Source: Jacaranda mimosifolia (lineage: Eukaryota > Streptophyta > Magnoliopsida > Lamiales > Bignoniaceae). From it: a stretch of 64,000 nucleotides of DNA. The notes below the pieces were generated by a model. That model worked only from the letters and a program-made list of their open reading frames with translations. It did not search any database and had not been told where the DNA came from. The stretch covers positions 31,203,468-31,267,467 of the forward strand of contig CM032129.1 in NCBI GenBank assembly GCA_018894105.1, read 5' to 3'. Both the position numbers and the translations under genes were made by a program. This document shows, piece by piece, positions 34,586 to 46,413 of this stretch (its first letter is position 1; every line of letters begins with the position of its first letter).

Positions 34586-35183
34586 ATTTGACTGTTAAAT
34601 TATGATCTGTTGAGTTGATTCGTCCTCAACAAGTCCCTGTTGCTTATGATTTCGATTATCCCTCACTAAGTCCTTTGGACTTACCCCCCGTTTTATATTT
34701 TGAGTTTCTCAGACAGGATCAAGTGATGGATTTAGGCTTTAGGCTTCGATCAATGAATTCAATTTTGCAATAAAATGGATGTGTGTATATGCTTATGGGT
34801 TCCCTTGGATGTTTTGAATAACTTAGAAATGTTGTGATATGTTAAGTTTGAATTTAATATCTGCCGAGTGTATATATTATGTTGAATATTATGGGACTAT
34901 TAATGGTCTGTATATAATACTTATGTTGTATGTTATGGGATCATCTAAGGCTTATATACAGTGTTTTGTGGAAATTGAGGTATGCTGCTATCTCTGATAA
35001 CTCTTGTTGAGCTTGATTAAGTTGAAATTCGTTGTTATTTCTGACAAGTTAAGAAAGTTTACGTGATAGGTTTAGAAATTTTCGTTATGGACCTCTATTG
35101 TTTGATTCTTGGGTTTTAAGAATTAAGACTGAATCAGAGTGGCATCTCAGTTGGGGCCATCCCGAGTGGGGTGCTACATAAGT

Positions 35184-36836
35184 TGTGTATATTTCATATT
35201 TTAATAATTAAATACTTAATTATTTTAATTATTAAAATAATTTTCTATGTCCTGATATGATGAAAAATAATATATATAGTAGAAACATTGAGATTATCTC
35301 ATAAGCGTGTGTTACAAATTGAATAATTAATTGAAACAAAAATGTAAGGTTAACTTTACATAAAAAGAAGTTTATTTTTTTTAAGTTAACATTATATTTT
35401 TATTTTAAAAGAAATTAAATTTATCGCAATAAGGTAGTTGATAATTTAAACTATATCAAAACAAACAAATAAAATTTTCCATATCCAATAATCTATTTGT
35501 ATTTTAGAGATATAATTATTTTAGTTGCAGTTAAAACGTACATTTTTTAATTATATGCATACGTTAATTAAATAATTGTCTCACTGATAGCTTAGATTTT
35601 AAATATAAATATATTTATATAAAATTTAAATAATTTATATTCAATATATTTTCAAGTAAAAAAGAAGATTAGCAATTATAATTATCTTTAAAATATTATA
35701 ATTCCTTTAAAAGACTTTACAACTTACTCGTTCCTATAATAAGGATTATACTACATTAATTTTTATAGAATATCATAACATAATTTTCTTAGTAAAAGAA
35801 TTTAAAATTTGATAAGCGAATAATTTTACATTAGTTGATATATATTGAAGTTCTAGGCTTATCAAAAGAATTTTGAAACTTGATTACATTTAAGATAATC
35901 TGTTATAAATATACAAAATATGTTTAGATAAAAATCATATGTACAGAATAAAACTAATATGTTAATATTAATTAAAGTTTACTATACATAAGAGAGATTA
36001 CTTTCCACAACTTTCACAAGTTGATAGAGTTGATATTTTCAAAAGCTTGATAAATGAATACTTAATTAATAGCCAATTAATCAATCTTTACATTTTTTTA
36101 ATTCATTTATTTACACATTTTCAATATTTATGTATATATATATTTATCACGAGTGTGATAAAAGAGGATGAGTATCATGAATCTGACTTTTCCTGCTATT
36201 GACAATACTTTTATATGCTATTAAAATGGTAGAGAGAACTAGCTCATAAACTCTAACCTACATTAATTATTATAAATAGACATGCGTACCTTTTATTTCA
36301 ATTCTCATTTGATAAGTTGAATGCTCTGATTTTTATATTTCGAATTATTTGGCTATTTTAATGGTTTCATCTAGTCTTGATAATTTGCTATATGTATAAT
36401 TTTGAACTATAATATTATATTATATGTAAAAATATTTTATTTAAATTTTATTCTTTGATTTTTCCTATACCAAAAGAATTATTAAAATAAATTTTATAAT
36501 TTTATTATGAGAATTTGGCAAGATTGCACATTCAAAATATACTTTGCATAAAAAATTATTATTCTTTTTTATTTTTTGTTTTACAAATCTATTTTTTTTT
36601 TTTTGAGAGTGTCGTATCTAAATTTTTTTTAAAATACTATAAATAAAAATAAATGTATTCATTTAGTAAAACAGACACGACACCATGTCTTGTGCAGTGT
36701 TGTTGTTGTTGTTGTTGTTTGTTTTTTTTTTTTCTAGTATATACATACATACACACACACACTTTTAACAACACAAACAAAAATAAAATTTGAGGAAATG
36801 CAAAATTTTGATTTCATTTTGACAGACAACCACTCA
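35184..36836. other. AT-rich intergenic; TGT and CA microsatellites
   Basis: No gene is seen. A TGT-repeat lies at 36698-36720 and a T-run with a CATA/CACA run at about 36721-36762. The sequence is otherwise featureless AT-rich DNA up to the target duplication of the MULE. Confidence 0.45.
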
Positions 36837-36845
36837 TTGTAGTGG

Positions 36846-38763
36846 GAGAAAATTACACTTTTAGTCCCACAATACAACTGCGTTTTCACTGTTAGTCCCA
36901 GAAATTGGCACTCAATCACTTTTAGTCCAAAATTTATAATTTTTTTAGCATTTTTGATCCTCCATCGTTAAATATTGACAGAAACCGTTAAAAGAAAAAG
37001 AACTAATTACCCACATACCCCTAAAATTTGATTTATTTATGAAAAACCCACAAAATGTGAAATGTCCCTTTTATCCTTACTAAAAAACTCATGATAAAAT
37101 TAAAAGCCAAGTTCTCTTTTTAAATTTTCTCCAAAAAAAAAAAAATTCTCTATATAAATATTTTAAAATGATATATATTTACAATATATATAGATACATA
37201 TATTATGTATCTATATAAATACATACATTATATATATAAATACAATACATATATATAAAACCCACCCCGCCCCCTCCCTAATCCAGACCGCCGGCCCAGC
37301 CATGGTCAACTGCCCGGCCATGGCCAGCTGCCGCCTCGTGGGCGGCCAGATCTGGCCACTGCTAGGCAGGTGACCATGGCAGACAAGTCACATGGCATAG
37401 TGGCCAGGGAGCAGCGGCTGCTGGCCTCCTTGTGCCGGCCACAGCCTTGCAACCAGCGGCCGGCAACCACTGGGCACAGCCAGGTGGGCTATGGGTTGGT
37501 GACGGCTGGCGGGGGGACAAGGGGTGATAGGGTTGTGGGCGGGGTTTGCTGGGTTTTTTTGGGGGGGGGGGGGGGGGTAAAGGAGGGCAGAGGTGGTTGG
37601 GGGAGAGTGGGGAGGAAAAAATTAATTTGTTGGCAATGACCGGCGGGAGGACAGGGGGTTGAGGGGTGATAGGGCTAGGGGTGGGGTTTGCTGGGTTTGG
37701 GGGCGGGGGGGGGGAAGGCGCTGAGGTGGTTGGGGGCTGGGTGGGGAGGAAAAAATTAAATTTTTTGTTTTTAAAAAATACTATATGTAGTTTTAACTAA
37801 TTTATTAATTATTAATTTAATATTATTAAGTATTACTTTAAGTATTAATTTTAATATTATACAAAATAATTATTTTTTAATTATTTTATTTTATTAAAAT
37901 ATATTATTCAAAATTATTTAAATTTTGTTAAGATGATTAAAATTATCAAATTACTTATTTAAAATTATTAAATTGCTTACTTTTTAAATTATTAAATTAT
38001 ATTAAGAATATTTATTATTTTAATATTATGAAGAATTAATTTAAAATTATTAAATTTATATTATTTAGAAGATGAATTTATTTTTTATTTTTATTTTTAT
38101 TTTTCTATTATTTACTTATTTTATTTTTTAATTAATAAATAAATTTGATTGAATTTGATTAAATTACTTTAGGTATATTTATGTTTTTAGTTTTTTATCT
38201 TTTAATTTAATTTGGATTTAAAGATTATCAAATATTTAAAAAATATTAATAATAAAATATATTTAAACTTATTATGAGTAATTTAAACAATGTTAAAATT
38301 ATAACCCACTAGTATGAATAATATTATAAATAGGTTCAAGGGCATTTTTATGTCAAAAATAATCAAAACAGTTATGTTTGAATTTTTTTTGAATTTTTAT
38401 ATAAATTTTCAAATGCCGTCAATAAATTTATTAAATGAAATTAATGGTTCTTCAAAGTAGAGCGAAACAATAGGAGCTCGTTGCAATTTTTCTAGGTTGA
38501 TTTATAATTGAATCAAACTTTAGGGGTTCTATGTAATTAACTCAAATTAAAATGTTAGTGGATTTTTACATAAATAAATCAAACTTGGGGGGTGTTTTTA
38601 TAAATATATAACAGTTTTTGCTAAAGATTTAACGGAAAACTAGATGGAGGACCAAAAATGCTAAAAAAATTATAAATTTTCGACTAAAAGTGATTGAGTG
38701 TCAATTTTTGGGACTAATAATAAAAATACAGTTGTATTATGGGATTAAAAGTGTAATTTTTCC
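36846..38763. mobile_element. Mutator-like element upstream of the NLR gene
   Basis: Starts GAGAAAATTACACTTTTAGT and ends with the inverted counterpart TTAAAAGTGTAATTTTTCC. The arms align over about 150 bp (36846-36998 and 38610-38763), sharing CACTCAATCACTTTTAGTC and TTATAATTTTTTTAGCATTT. A perfect 9-bp duplication TTGTAGTGG flanks it (36837-36845 and 38764-38772). Long TIRs plus 9 bp mark a MULE. No transposase is encoded. The interior holds a GC-rich tract (37260-37750) with CCATGG/GGCCA words and guanine homopolymers, then AT-rich DNA. The right end lies about 240 bp before the NLR start codon, so it may influence that promoter. Confidence 0.88.
37261..37750. other. GC-rich core of the MULE with poly-G tracts
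   Basis: The tract holds CCGGCCCAGCCATGGTCAAC-type sequence and several G runs, the longest about 17-18 G at 37560-37577. Similar GGTTTGCTGGGTTT-G(n) units occur twice (near 37541 and 37686). An 89-codon frame here (37370-37639) is Gly/Arg-rich and I do not accept it as a gene. Confidence 0.5.
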
Positions 38764-38893
38764 TTGTAGTGGCTACTTTAGAATTATCCTTTAATTTTAT
38801 TTTGAAAAAATAAATTAACAAATCATAAAGATTGGAGAAAAAATTCTCGTAAGCAATGTGTGAACGAGAATTTTCAAAACTTCTAGTCAACGG

Positions 38894-38930
38894 ACACACA
38901 CACACACACACACACGCACACACACACACA
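38894..38930. repeat. CA microsatellite before the NLR start
   Basis: An almost pure (AC)n run of 37 bp, interrupted once by GC, ends 76 bp before the NLR start codon. It therefore lies in the likely 5' leader or core promoter. Confidence 0.85.
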
Positions 38931-39006
38931 GAGTCTCCCTCTCTGATTTTTCTCCAGCTAAAACACTCTCATTCACTCAGATCAAGAACAATATTGCAAG
39001 AAGAGA

Positions 39007-42000
39007 ATGGAAGAAGCTGTAGTAGGATCTGTGATTGGCGCCAGCATTCAAGTTCTGCTGGAAAGTCTGCTCTCAATTCCCGTGGAAGAGATCAACCTCT
39101 TTCTAGATTTCAAGAAAGACCTGAAAAAGCTGGAAAATTCATTCCTGATGATTCAGGATGTCTTGTCCGATGCTGAGGCGCAACAAGTGACCAACAGATC
39201 TGTCAAACGTTGGCTGAATAGGCTTGAAGCTGTGGCTTTCGAGGCAGATGGTGTTTTGGACGAGCTCAACTATCATGTCCTGCGCAGGAAAGTGAAGGTC
39301 CAAAATAAAAATAAGAAAAAGGTACAAGAATTCTTCTCACGCTCTAATCCCATTGCATTCCGTCTAAAAATGGTTCGCAAAATTAGGGATATTGATGAGA
39401 AGTTGAAATCAATTAACAAAGAGGCAAGAAACTATAACCTTCAGACCATAAGTTCTGTGGGTGCACATGCTCCTGACCCATCTGCAGGCCGGGAAACTGA
39501 TTCTTATGCTGCCGATCCAATTTTTGTTGGAAGAGAAAATGATGTGGCAAGAGTAGTGGAGATGCTAGCTAATGGTCCAACCGAACAAGTATTCTCTGTC
39601 CTTCCTATTGTTGGGATGGGTGGACTCGGGAAGACAACGTTAGCGAGGCAAGTTTTCCATGATGAAAAGATAAAGACTCATTTTGAAAAGCGGATTTGGG
39701 TGTATGTTTCTAGGAATTTCGATGCAATGAATATTCTTAAATCAATGGCAGCAGAAAATGTTGAACCTGAAACCAGAGAAGCTCTTTTGAGAAAGCTTCA
39801 AAAAGATTTGGGAGCTAAAAGATATCTGCTTGTCCTCGATGACGTTTGGACTGAGGAGAGAGAGGGGTGGGATAATTTTATAAGTTCCTTGTCAGGAATT
39901 AGTTCTGCCACAGGAAATGGCATCATTCTTACCACTAGGAGTAAAAAGGTTGCCTCAATTGTGAAAACACATCATATTTATGAATTAGAAAGCTTATCAG
40001 AAAATGACTGCTGGTCCATGATCAAAATAAAAGCTTTTGGAGGAGGGGAGATTCAATCAGAATTTGAGACCATGGGGAGAAATATTGCAAAAAGATGTCA
40101 AGGTTTGCCATTAGCAGCCAAAGTAGTGGGGGGTTTGTTGCGTGAAAAATCCAAAGATGAGTGGCTCTCAATTAACGAGACTTGGCTTTCAAATGTCGAT
40201 GAAGATGAAAATTCTGTCTTGAAGATTTTAAAATTAAGCTTTGATCATTTGTCGCCCCCAGCACTCAAGAAGTGTTTTGCTTGTTGTTCGATTTTTCCCA
40301 AAGGTTTTTACATGCAAAGGGAAAAATTGATTGAGCTCTGGATGGCAGAAGGATTCCTTAAGGCTGATCACAATAATGATATGGAGACTGTGGGCAACAA
40401 ATATTTTAACCTTCTTTTGCAGAACTCCTTATTACAAGTAGTGGAGAAACATGACTTTGGCAATAAAATATATTGTAGCATGCATGACCTTGTGCATGAC
40501 CTAGCAAGCTGCATTTTAGGTAATAAGAGCATTTGCGTGAATAATAATAGTTGGGATGACATTTATCAAGTTCGGTACATTGGCCTTGAATCTATCAGAG
40601 ATGAATCACATCGGATCTGTAAAGAGCAAGCAAGATCTCTGCGTACATTAATCTTTGCTGGCAAGGTTTTTGATGGCATGTTCTTAGATTTCAGAAGTAT
40701 GCATGTTTTAATTCTAACAGGAATGCATATAGATCTTCAAAAGTTGCCAAGTTCGATCAGTGAGCTAATACATTTGAGAAATCTTGACATCTCAGGCACA
40801 CACATTGTGTATTTGCCAGACTCAATTGGTGAACTCTATCACTTGCAAACATTAAGGGTACCGGAGCATTCGAAGAATCTGCCACACACATTAAAGTACT
40901 TGATTAGCTTAAGGCATCTTCACATTCCTGACATAGAATTGCCTCCTGAGATAGGAAGACTAACTTCTCTCCAAACACTACCGTACTTTAGAGTGGGCCA
41001 TGATAAGGGCTGCAGAATTGGAGAGCTTGGGAGCTTGAAGAATCTTAAGGGGAAACTAGAGATCTGTGAACTTGAAAAGGTGTATGATAAAGAAGAGGCT
41101 AAAAGTGCAGCTTTATCTCAAAAGCCAAACATATTCGAGTTAAGGTTTGCATGGTATGGACCCAGACGACCTGAAATAAATGATCAAAATGTGTTGGAAG
41201 GCCTCGAACCTCACTCAAATCTAAAAAGCTTAGAGATTGATGGATTCAGAGGCACAAGTTTCCCATTATGGACTTTGAAGATGGAAGTACGAAATGAATT
41301 TGATGGCCACTTGGTAGGACTTAATAATTTGACGGAGATAAGGTTATCAGAATGCAAAGAATGTGAAGAAATCCCAATGCTCGGGCAGCTGCCACTACTT
41401 AAGTCTCTTCATTTGATTGATCTGACCAATGTGAAATCCTTAGGTTCTTCATTCTATGGTATCAACAATTGTAGCAGCTGCGATGAACTTGGCAAAGACA
41501 CTATTACTCTCTTTCGAGCGCTTGAGAGACTCCAGTTGCATGAGATGCCAAACCTGAAAGAGTGGGTAGAAGTCGAATTACCAACTGCTGCCGAAACTCA
41601 ACGACATGAATTGGTGGTATTTCCTCGCCTTAAAAACTTGCAGATTGACCACTGCCACCAATTGACGAGTGCTCCAAGTCATTTCCCAAGCCTTCAAAAA
41701 TTGAATATCGTGATGATGGACAATGCCTCACCTTTGGCAAATATATGTGGGGGTGTCAACTTCAGATCACTTATAAAACTCGAGATTAGGGAAATAGATG
41801 GGTTGGTTTGTCTACCAGATTTGCTATTCCATAACAATCAAAATCTTTCAGAATTGAGGATATGGAATTGTACCAAGTTGACGCGTTTAGTTCCGTGCTT
41901 TGGAGGCGGTGGAGCTTCTCTTAGACTGTTGCTCATAAGAAAATGTTCGAATTTGAGAGAACTACCATATGATCTAAACAGCCTCAATTCTCTTGAGACA

Positions 42001-42669
42001 TTGCGGATACATGATTGCCCAAATCTCAAGTCAATACCATATCCAAGCTGCAGTGGACAATCACATGAAGGCTTCATTTCTCTTCGTTATTTGGAAATTG
42101 ATGGTTGCCAATGGCTGACCAAATTGTCAATTGAAATGATAGAGTCATGTGCTCCAGTTCTTGAGCATTTGGCATTGAGGGGATTAAAAAGGTTGATGAA
42201 TGTTCCCTTCATCATTCGCTGTCTGCCAAAAATTCCTCGGCTCACTTATTTATCTATAAGTGGGTTTTCAGATTCATTGAATTACAAGGAAATTTTTAAT
42301 GGTGTCTTCCAAGAATTGAAGTCTCTACGTAGTTTAGAATTCTATGGATTGGAGCATTGGGAGTCTCTCCCAGACGAGCTTCAGCATCTCACTGCTCTAA
42401 CTCGTTTAGAGTTACATGGGTTTGGAATGGGAGCACTGCCTGAATGGTTTGGGAACTTGTCATCTCTAAAGAGATTATATCTGGATAGATGCGAAAAGTT
42501 AAGTCGTCTGCCCTCTAAAGAAGTCATGCAGCGCCTCACCAAGTTATATGTTTTAATCATTGAGGATTGTCCACTATTAAAGCGGAGATGCATTGAACAG
42601 CCAAATCGTTCTCAGTGGCCAGAGGTTTCACATATCGCCCACGTCTGTGTGGATGGGCATTGGATGTGG
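39007..42669 (+). CDS. CC-NB-ARC-LRR immune receptor (RGA-like NLR)
   Basis: Intracellular receptor of the coiled-coil class that senses pathogen effectors and triggers defence. The first 1221 codons show an Rx-type N-terminal domain (residues 1-~150, FLMIQDVLSDAEAQQV), P-loop GMGGLGKTT (203-211), kinase-2 LLVLDDVW (274-281), RNBS-B IILTTRS, GLPLA (366-370), WMAEGFL and MHDLVHD (492-498). Leucine-rich repeats run from about 540 to 1190. All nucleotide-binding motifs are intact. The first ATG gives the standard N-terminus. The frame stays open to 42936, but codons after 1221 run into a poly-T/poly-G tract. A consensus GTAAGT at 42670 follows a complete codon, so I end the exon there. No defect is visible, and the gene looks functional. 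Confidence 0.92.
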
Positions 42670-44548
42670 GTAAGTATCATTTCGCTAACAAAGATAAAGC
42701 TTTATCACATAATTAAAGCTTATTGGTTATTTTTTTTTTTTTTTTTTGGGGGGGGTGGTGGTGGTGGTGGGGGCAGAGGGCAGATAATCAAGGAAGGTAG
42801 CACCCCACTCAATTTACATCTTGCCAAGCGTCACAAGGTTCTTTCGTTTTCATTTTCACCTCCTTTTTGTATTCTTGCTTGTGTTATTTTATTTATAATT
42901 CAATTGAGCCTTTTATTTGTCCTTTTACGGGCATGAAAAAGCAATTTAATATCCATAACAATCATGTTTACCACTTAATTGCCACAGAATACTTCCCATT
43001 ATCTCAATTAAACGTTTTCATGTACAATTGCTTGGAAAATCATAAAGTTAATTCCCAAATTATATACTCAATGCACCTTTACTGCTTTAATATATAACTT
43101 TATAATTGAAAATTTCACCTCAAATAGCTTTACCAATTCAAGATTTACACTCAGGATTACTGTATATTTTTATTTCCTTTTTTTTTTCTTATGTTTAGTT
43201 ATAATCAATTTAATGTTTTAGTATATATACTTTAAAATTTCTTGTGTAGCCTTTTAAACTTCCGTAATAGAAACATAATTGGTAAAGCATGACGATTCGA
43301 AACCAAACGTGCTAAAAATATGGTAACAAAAAAAAAAAAAAAAAAAAAAAAAAATGTAAGACAACTTAGAAATATAAATTTGAGATAGTCAAAAGAAAAT
43401 TAGTATTGTGAAAATAACTTGATCATAGCAAGAATTAAAGACATTTATACCAAACTTTGGAACATAAATTCAAAATTATCATCAAATAAAAATTTAAAAC
43501 TCAAGCTCGAGATGAATTCAATATGTCAAAAGAAAAATTCAAAATCAATGCTAGAAAAAAATTCAGAATAACAAAAAATTCAAAAATTCATATGAACTTG
43601 TCTTATTACTTAATGTTATTTTAGATATTATTTTTTAATTTTTGGTGTAGCTATTTAAACTTTCATGAGATATGATTTCTCATAACCAAACCCTTGTTTG
43701 TGCTGATGAAGAAGATATTATTTGTTGCTGGATTTTAGTAAGAGAGTGAGGGAAAAAGTGAAGCACTGGTTGATTTTGCTCCAATTCTCTTTGAGTATAG
43801 TTGAAACTTAATATTTAAAGGGCACAAGTATTTCACGTGAAATTTCTCTATTTTTTAATAGTGGAATGAAATTTGCAATTGAAAGTTGATATATGGATCA
43901 ATTTTAGCTATTTTTTGGAGCATGGCATTGAAGTTGCAAATGAGTATATAGTTTGAGACTAAGTTTGCAATTGGTCAATAACGACCCCATCGCTTCTCCT
44001 AATTTTCCATTTTAGAGCTAAATATTTTAGTATTTTAATAGGAAGAAAGCAAATTCTTAAGAAAGAGTTTAACAAAGCAATTTTTGGCTTCTACTCTTAG
44101 CTTGTGGATGGAAATGAGCTAGGCTGGATCAGCCCGCTTAATCTCATGGGCCAAAATTAGATGATTCTGTTATTAACTGGACTAGCAAAAATAAATATAT
44201 AGTAAGTGAAATGCTATTTAATATTTTACTTTAAGATTTTAAAGGAAGTTCATTTGTTGAGTTTGTATTAATTTTATAAATTCCAAAGCTAAAATTTACT
44301 TGTGGTTTAGATTCAGAGTTCAAATAGAATTTTCTGTAGACTTAATTGATTAGTACATCATTACATTATATGAGAATTTTAGTAACTAATTTAATACAAC
44401 AAAATTGAGAGAAACCAATTAATAGGGTAATATTAGATTGATACCCAAATATTTGGTGGGACTTGAATTTATGAACTTATTTTTATAAAGTATTGAGTTT
44501 TATTTATCAAAGCTCTTTATGCTTGATTTTGCTTGTCTTTTTGGCCAG
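42670..44548 (+). other. Probable NLR intron / 3' region
   Basis: Starts with GTAAGT after codon 1221. It contains a T/G low-complexity tract (about 42730-42780), an A30 tract near 43328-43354 and AT-rich DNA. No other gene is recognised. If the intron is not used, the reading frame ends at TGA 42934-42936 with about 89 extra codons of unlikely protein sequence. Confidence 0.45.
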
Positions 44549-44590
44549 TGTAGTTGTTCAAGGCAGAGTTCTGAAGCTGTGTTGTTGTGA
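44549..44590 (+). CDS. Possible short last coding exon of the NLR
   Basis: After a CTTTTTGGCCAG acceptor-like sequence, the phase-0 frame reads CSCSRQSSEAVLL and a stop. The following DNA to about 44770 looks like transcribed 3' UTR in composition and has further donor-like GGTGAG words. Small 3' exons are common in RGA-type NLR genes. This call depends on use of the GTAAGT at 42670 and is not proven. Confidence 0.3.
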   Translation, partial: CSCSRQSSEAVLL

Positions 44591-45448
44591 TAATCATTTT
44601 GATATCAGATGAAAACACTGATCCTGCAGAAATTTTCTACACCATCATGATTTCTTTGGTAATAATCGTCATCACCACCATCATGTTGATCTAGTTTTCC
44701 ATCTGTAGTGCAGAAAATGCCACAAGATACATTTTCTATCAATGATATCAGCTCATGATCGGTGAGTAGTTGCTAGTGTATCAGTTATCTTCTAATATTC
44801 TCTAATCAAAATTTATTCAGACTATTCTCGCTTCCACACTTCCTATTTTATAAGCTTCCACTAGAAATGGGAAGCAAAGTTGTACTATTTTCAATTTGCA
44901 AATCGGGACACAAGACTTGTTACAAAATGATTTGCTTATAATTACAGTTTTATGGTTCCTACTTGTTGGACTAAAATTTGAAAGCAGCTGGACTTTTGAG
45001 CAGTGTTCCTTTATAATTTACTTGTTATTTTAAAAGTAAGAGATCTCTCTTGGAATTGGTATTTATGTAGGGTATGTTTACGAATTATGATATATGGTAG
45101 AATAGAGTTGATGGACTAATCAAATGTGCATGCTTCTCATTATCTTGAAAATTTTGGCAATTGACTTACAAATTAACCAAAATGAATATATTTTGACGTT
45201 TATGCATGTGCATGTACTATAAGAGCTAACAATTTTTTTTCTTTAATTTATCAATGTTGGACTTGGGATACAACTAGAATTATGCTGTTATCTTTTATTC
45301 CTCGTATTATTGTGCAGCTGCTAATTATTTTAAATTCTTAAACATATGCATGCTTATTATCCTCCAATTTGTTTATAAGATTGGAATGAGATATTGAGGT
45401 ATTGGATGGGACAGCGCAGTGCGAAGATGACCTAAGGTGAGTGGTATC
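44591..45448. other. NLR 3' flank, AT-rich
   Basis: No gene or mobile element is recognised. Part of it is probably NLR 3' UTR. The remainder is AT-rich spacer up to the minisatellite. Confidence 0.35.
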
Positions 45449-45622
45449 AGTTAAGCCCGAATGTGGCAAAATTTTACTAGGCCAAATGCGTCGAATATTA
45501 TAAGATGAAATGCAGCGAATTTTTCAAGGACAAATGTGCTAAATACTTTAAGTCCAAATGCAGTAAAAATTTATCAGGTCAGATGCGATGAACACTTTAA
45601 GCCCGAATGTGGCAAACACAAG
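45449..45622. repeat. Degenerate 22-27-bp minisatellite, seven units
   Basis: Seven consecutive units follow the pattern TAAGCCCGAATGTGGCAAA plus a short AT tail. Later units vary (GGCCAAATGCGTCGAATA, GATGAAATGCAGCGAATT, GTCCAAATGCAGTAAAAA) and the last unit is again nearly the first. It is non-coding. Confidence 0.75.
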
Positions 45623-45654
45623 GTGTGTAAATGTTGCAGTTAGTTTTATATTAT

Positions 45655-45815
45655 TCAAGAAATTGGGAAAAATAGTATAGCTCAATTAAAAATAATCTAA
45701 ATTGGTGATTGAGATTTTCTATAATTATTACTTAAAGATTTGCTCTAAGAAAACCAGCCCTCCGTTTCTGCAATTAATTAGGCAATTTAAAAAGTCAAAA
45801 ATGAACTCGGAATCC
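45655..45815. repeat. Dispersed repeat, copy 2
   Basis: Counterpart of 21186-21345 in the same orientation. It starts directly after the minisatellite. Confidence 0.6.
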
Positions 45816-46413
45816 GGGACCTGACTGTTTGGACATGTTAGGCCGTCCCACTTTATAATTTTAAAATTATTAAAAAATTAAAATAATATTATGATAATTT
45901 TTGGAATATGAGAAAATAATATTATTAATAATAAACTAATTATTTGAAAACCTATATGTGCATTTTATATTTGTTACTTCAATATGTAATGAATGCATAA
46001 GCTACTTATTATTATAATATTATTACTTTTATATAAGATATATATGTAATATGTATACGTTTTAAATATATACATATATATATAAATATACATTACAAAA
46101 ATACATATGTAATAAATAAAATTCATCTCAGAGACCAGTTTGTAGTTCTGAAAAGTCCGTATTGTACCTAAACTCATTGAAATCCATAATATTTAATTGA
46201 AAGGGAATTCCTTCTAGCTTTTCATAGTCATTTAACTTTTTTTTTTAATTTAAATTTATAACACACGCACCTATATAGAAGTCTCTTATAGTCCGAATTC
46301 CTGACTTTCTATATTATATGATATTTATGCCACTTGACTTCATTATGTAAGATATTTATGCCATTAGATCACATGCCACTCGACTTCATAATATCAACCG
46401 ATGGATTCAAAGT
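45816..46413. other. 3' flank of the PIN gene; A-tract on its sense strand
   Basis: AT-rich. A T10 run at 46237-46246 is an A10 run on the PIN sense strand, about 170 nt after the PIN stop. It could be the remnant of a retroposition poly(A) tail. No target-site duplication could be found by eye. Confidence 0.35.

Larger units (their letters stand above)
32363..35178 (+). mobile_element. Solo LTR, 2.8 kb, Ty3/gypsy (Tekay/Del-like)
   Basis: The unit starts TGTAACACCCCTAAAATTTG and ends CGAGTGGGGTGCTACA, so it opens with TG and closes with CA within a short inverted repeat (TGTAACACCCC / GGGGTGCTACA). The flanking 5-mers TAAAT (32358-32362) and TAAGT (35179-35183) differ at one base, fitting an old 5-bp target duplication. 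A TATATATC box near 32700 and a CTAAGTCCTTTGGACTTACC word near 34667 resemble the very long LTRs of Del/Tekay chromoviruses. No gag-pol lies on either side, so recombination left a solo LTR. Orientation is from the TATA position. Confidence 0.7.

Noticed and set aside
37370..37639. 89-codon plus-strand ORF in the MULE core
   Set aside because: Gly/Arg-rich because of G runs; no homology and no conserved start context.
41838..42593. Minus-strand ORFs within the NLR
   Set aside because: Shadows of the LRR coding region.
42670..42936. Last 89 codons of the long NLR reading frame
   Set aside because: They translate an AT-rich and poly-T/poly-G tract after a perfect GTAAGT donor. They look like intron read-through rather than protein.
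43328..43354. SINE or processed transcript ending in the A30 tract
   Set aside because: No pol III boxes, no recognisable transcript body and no target duplication around it.
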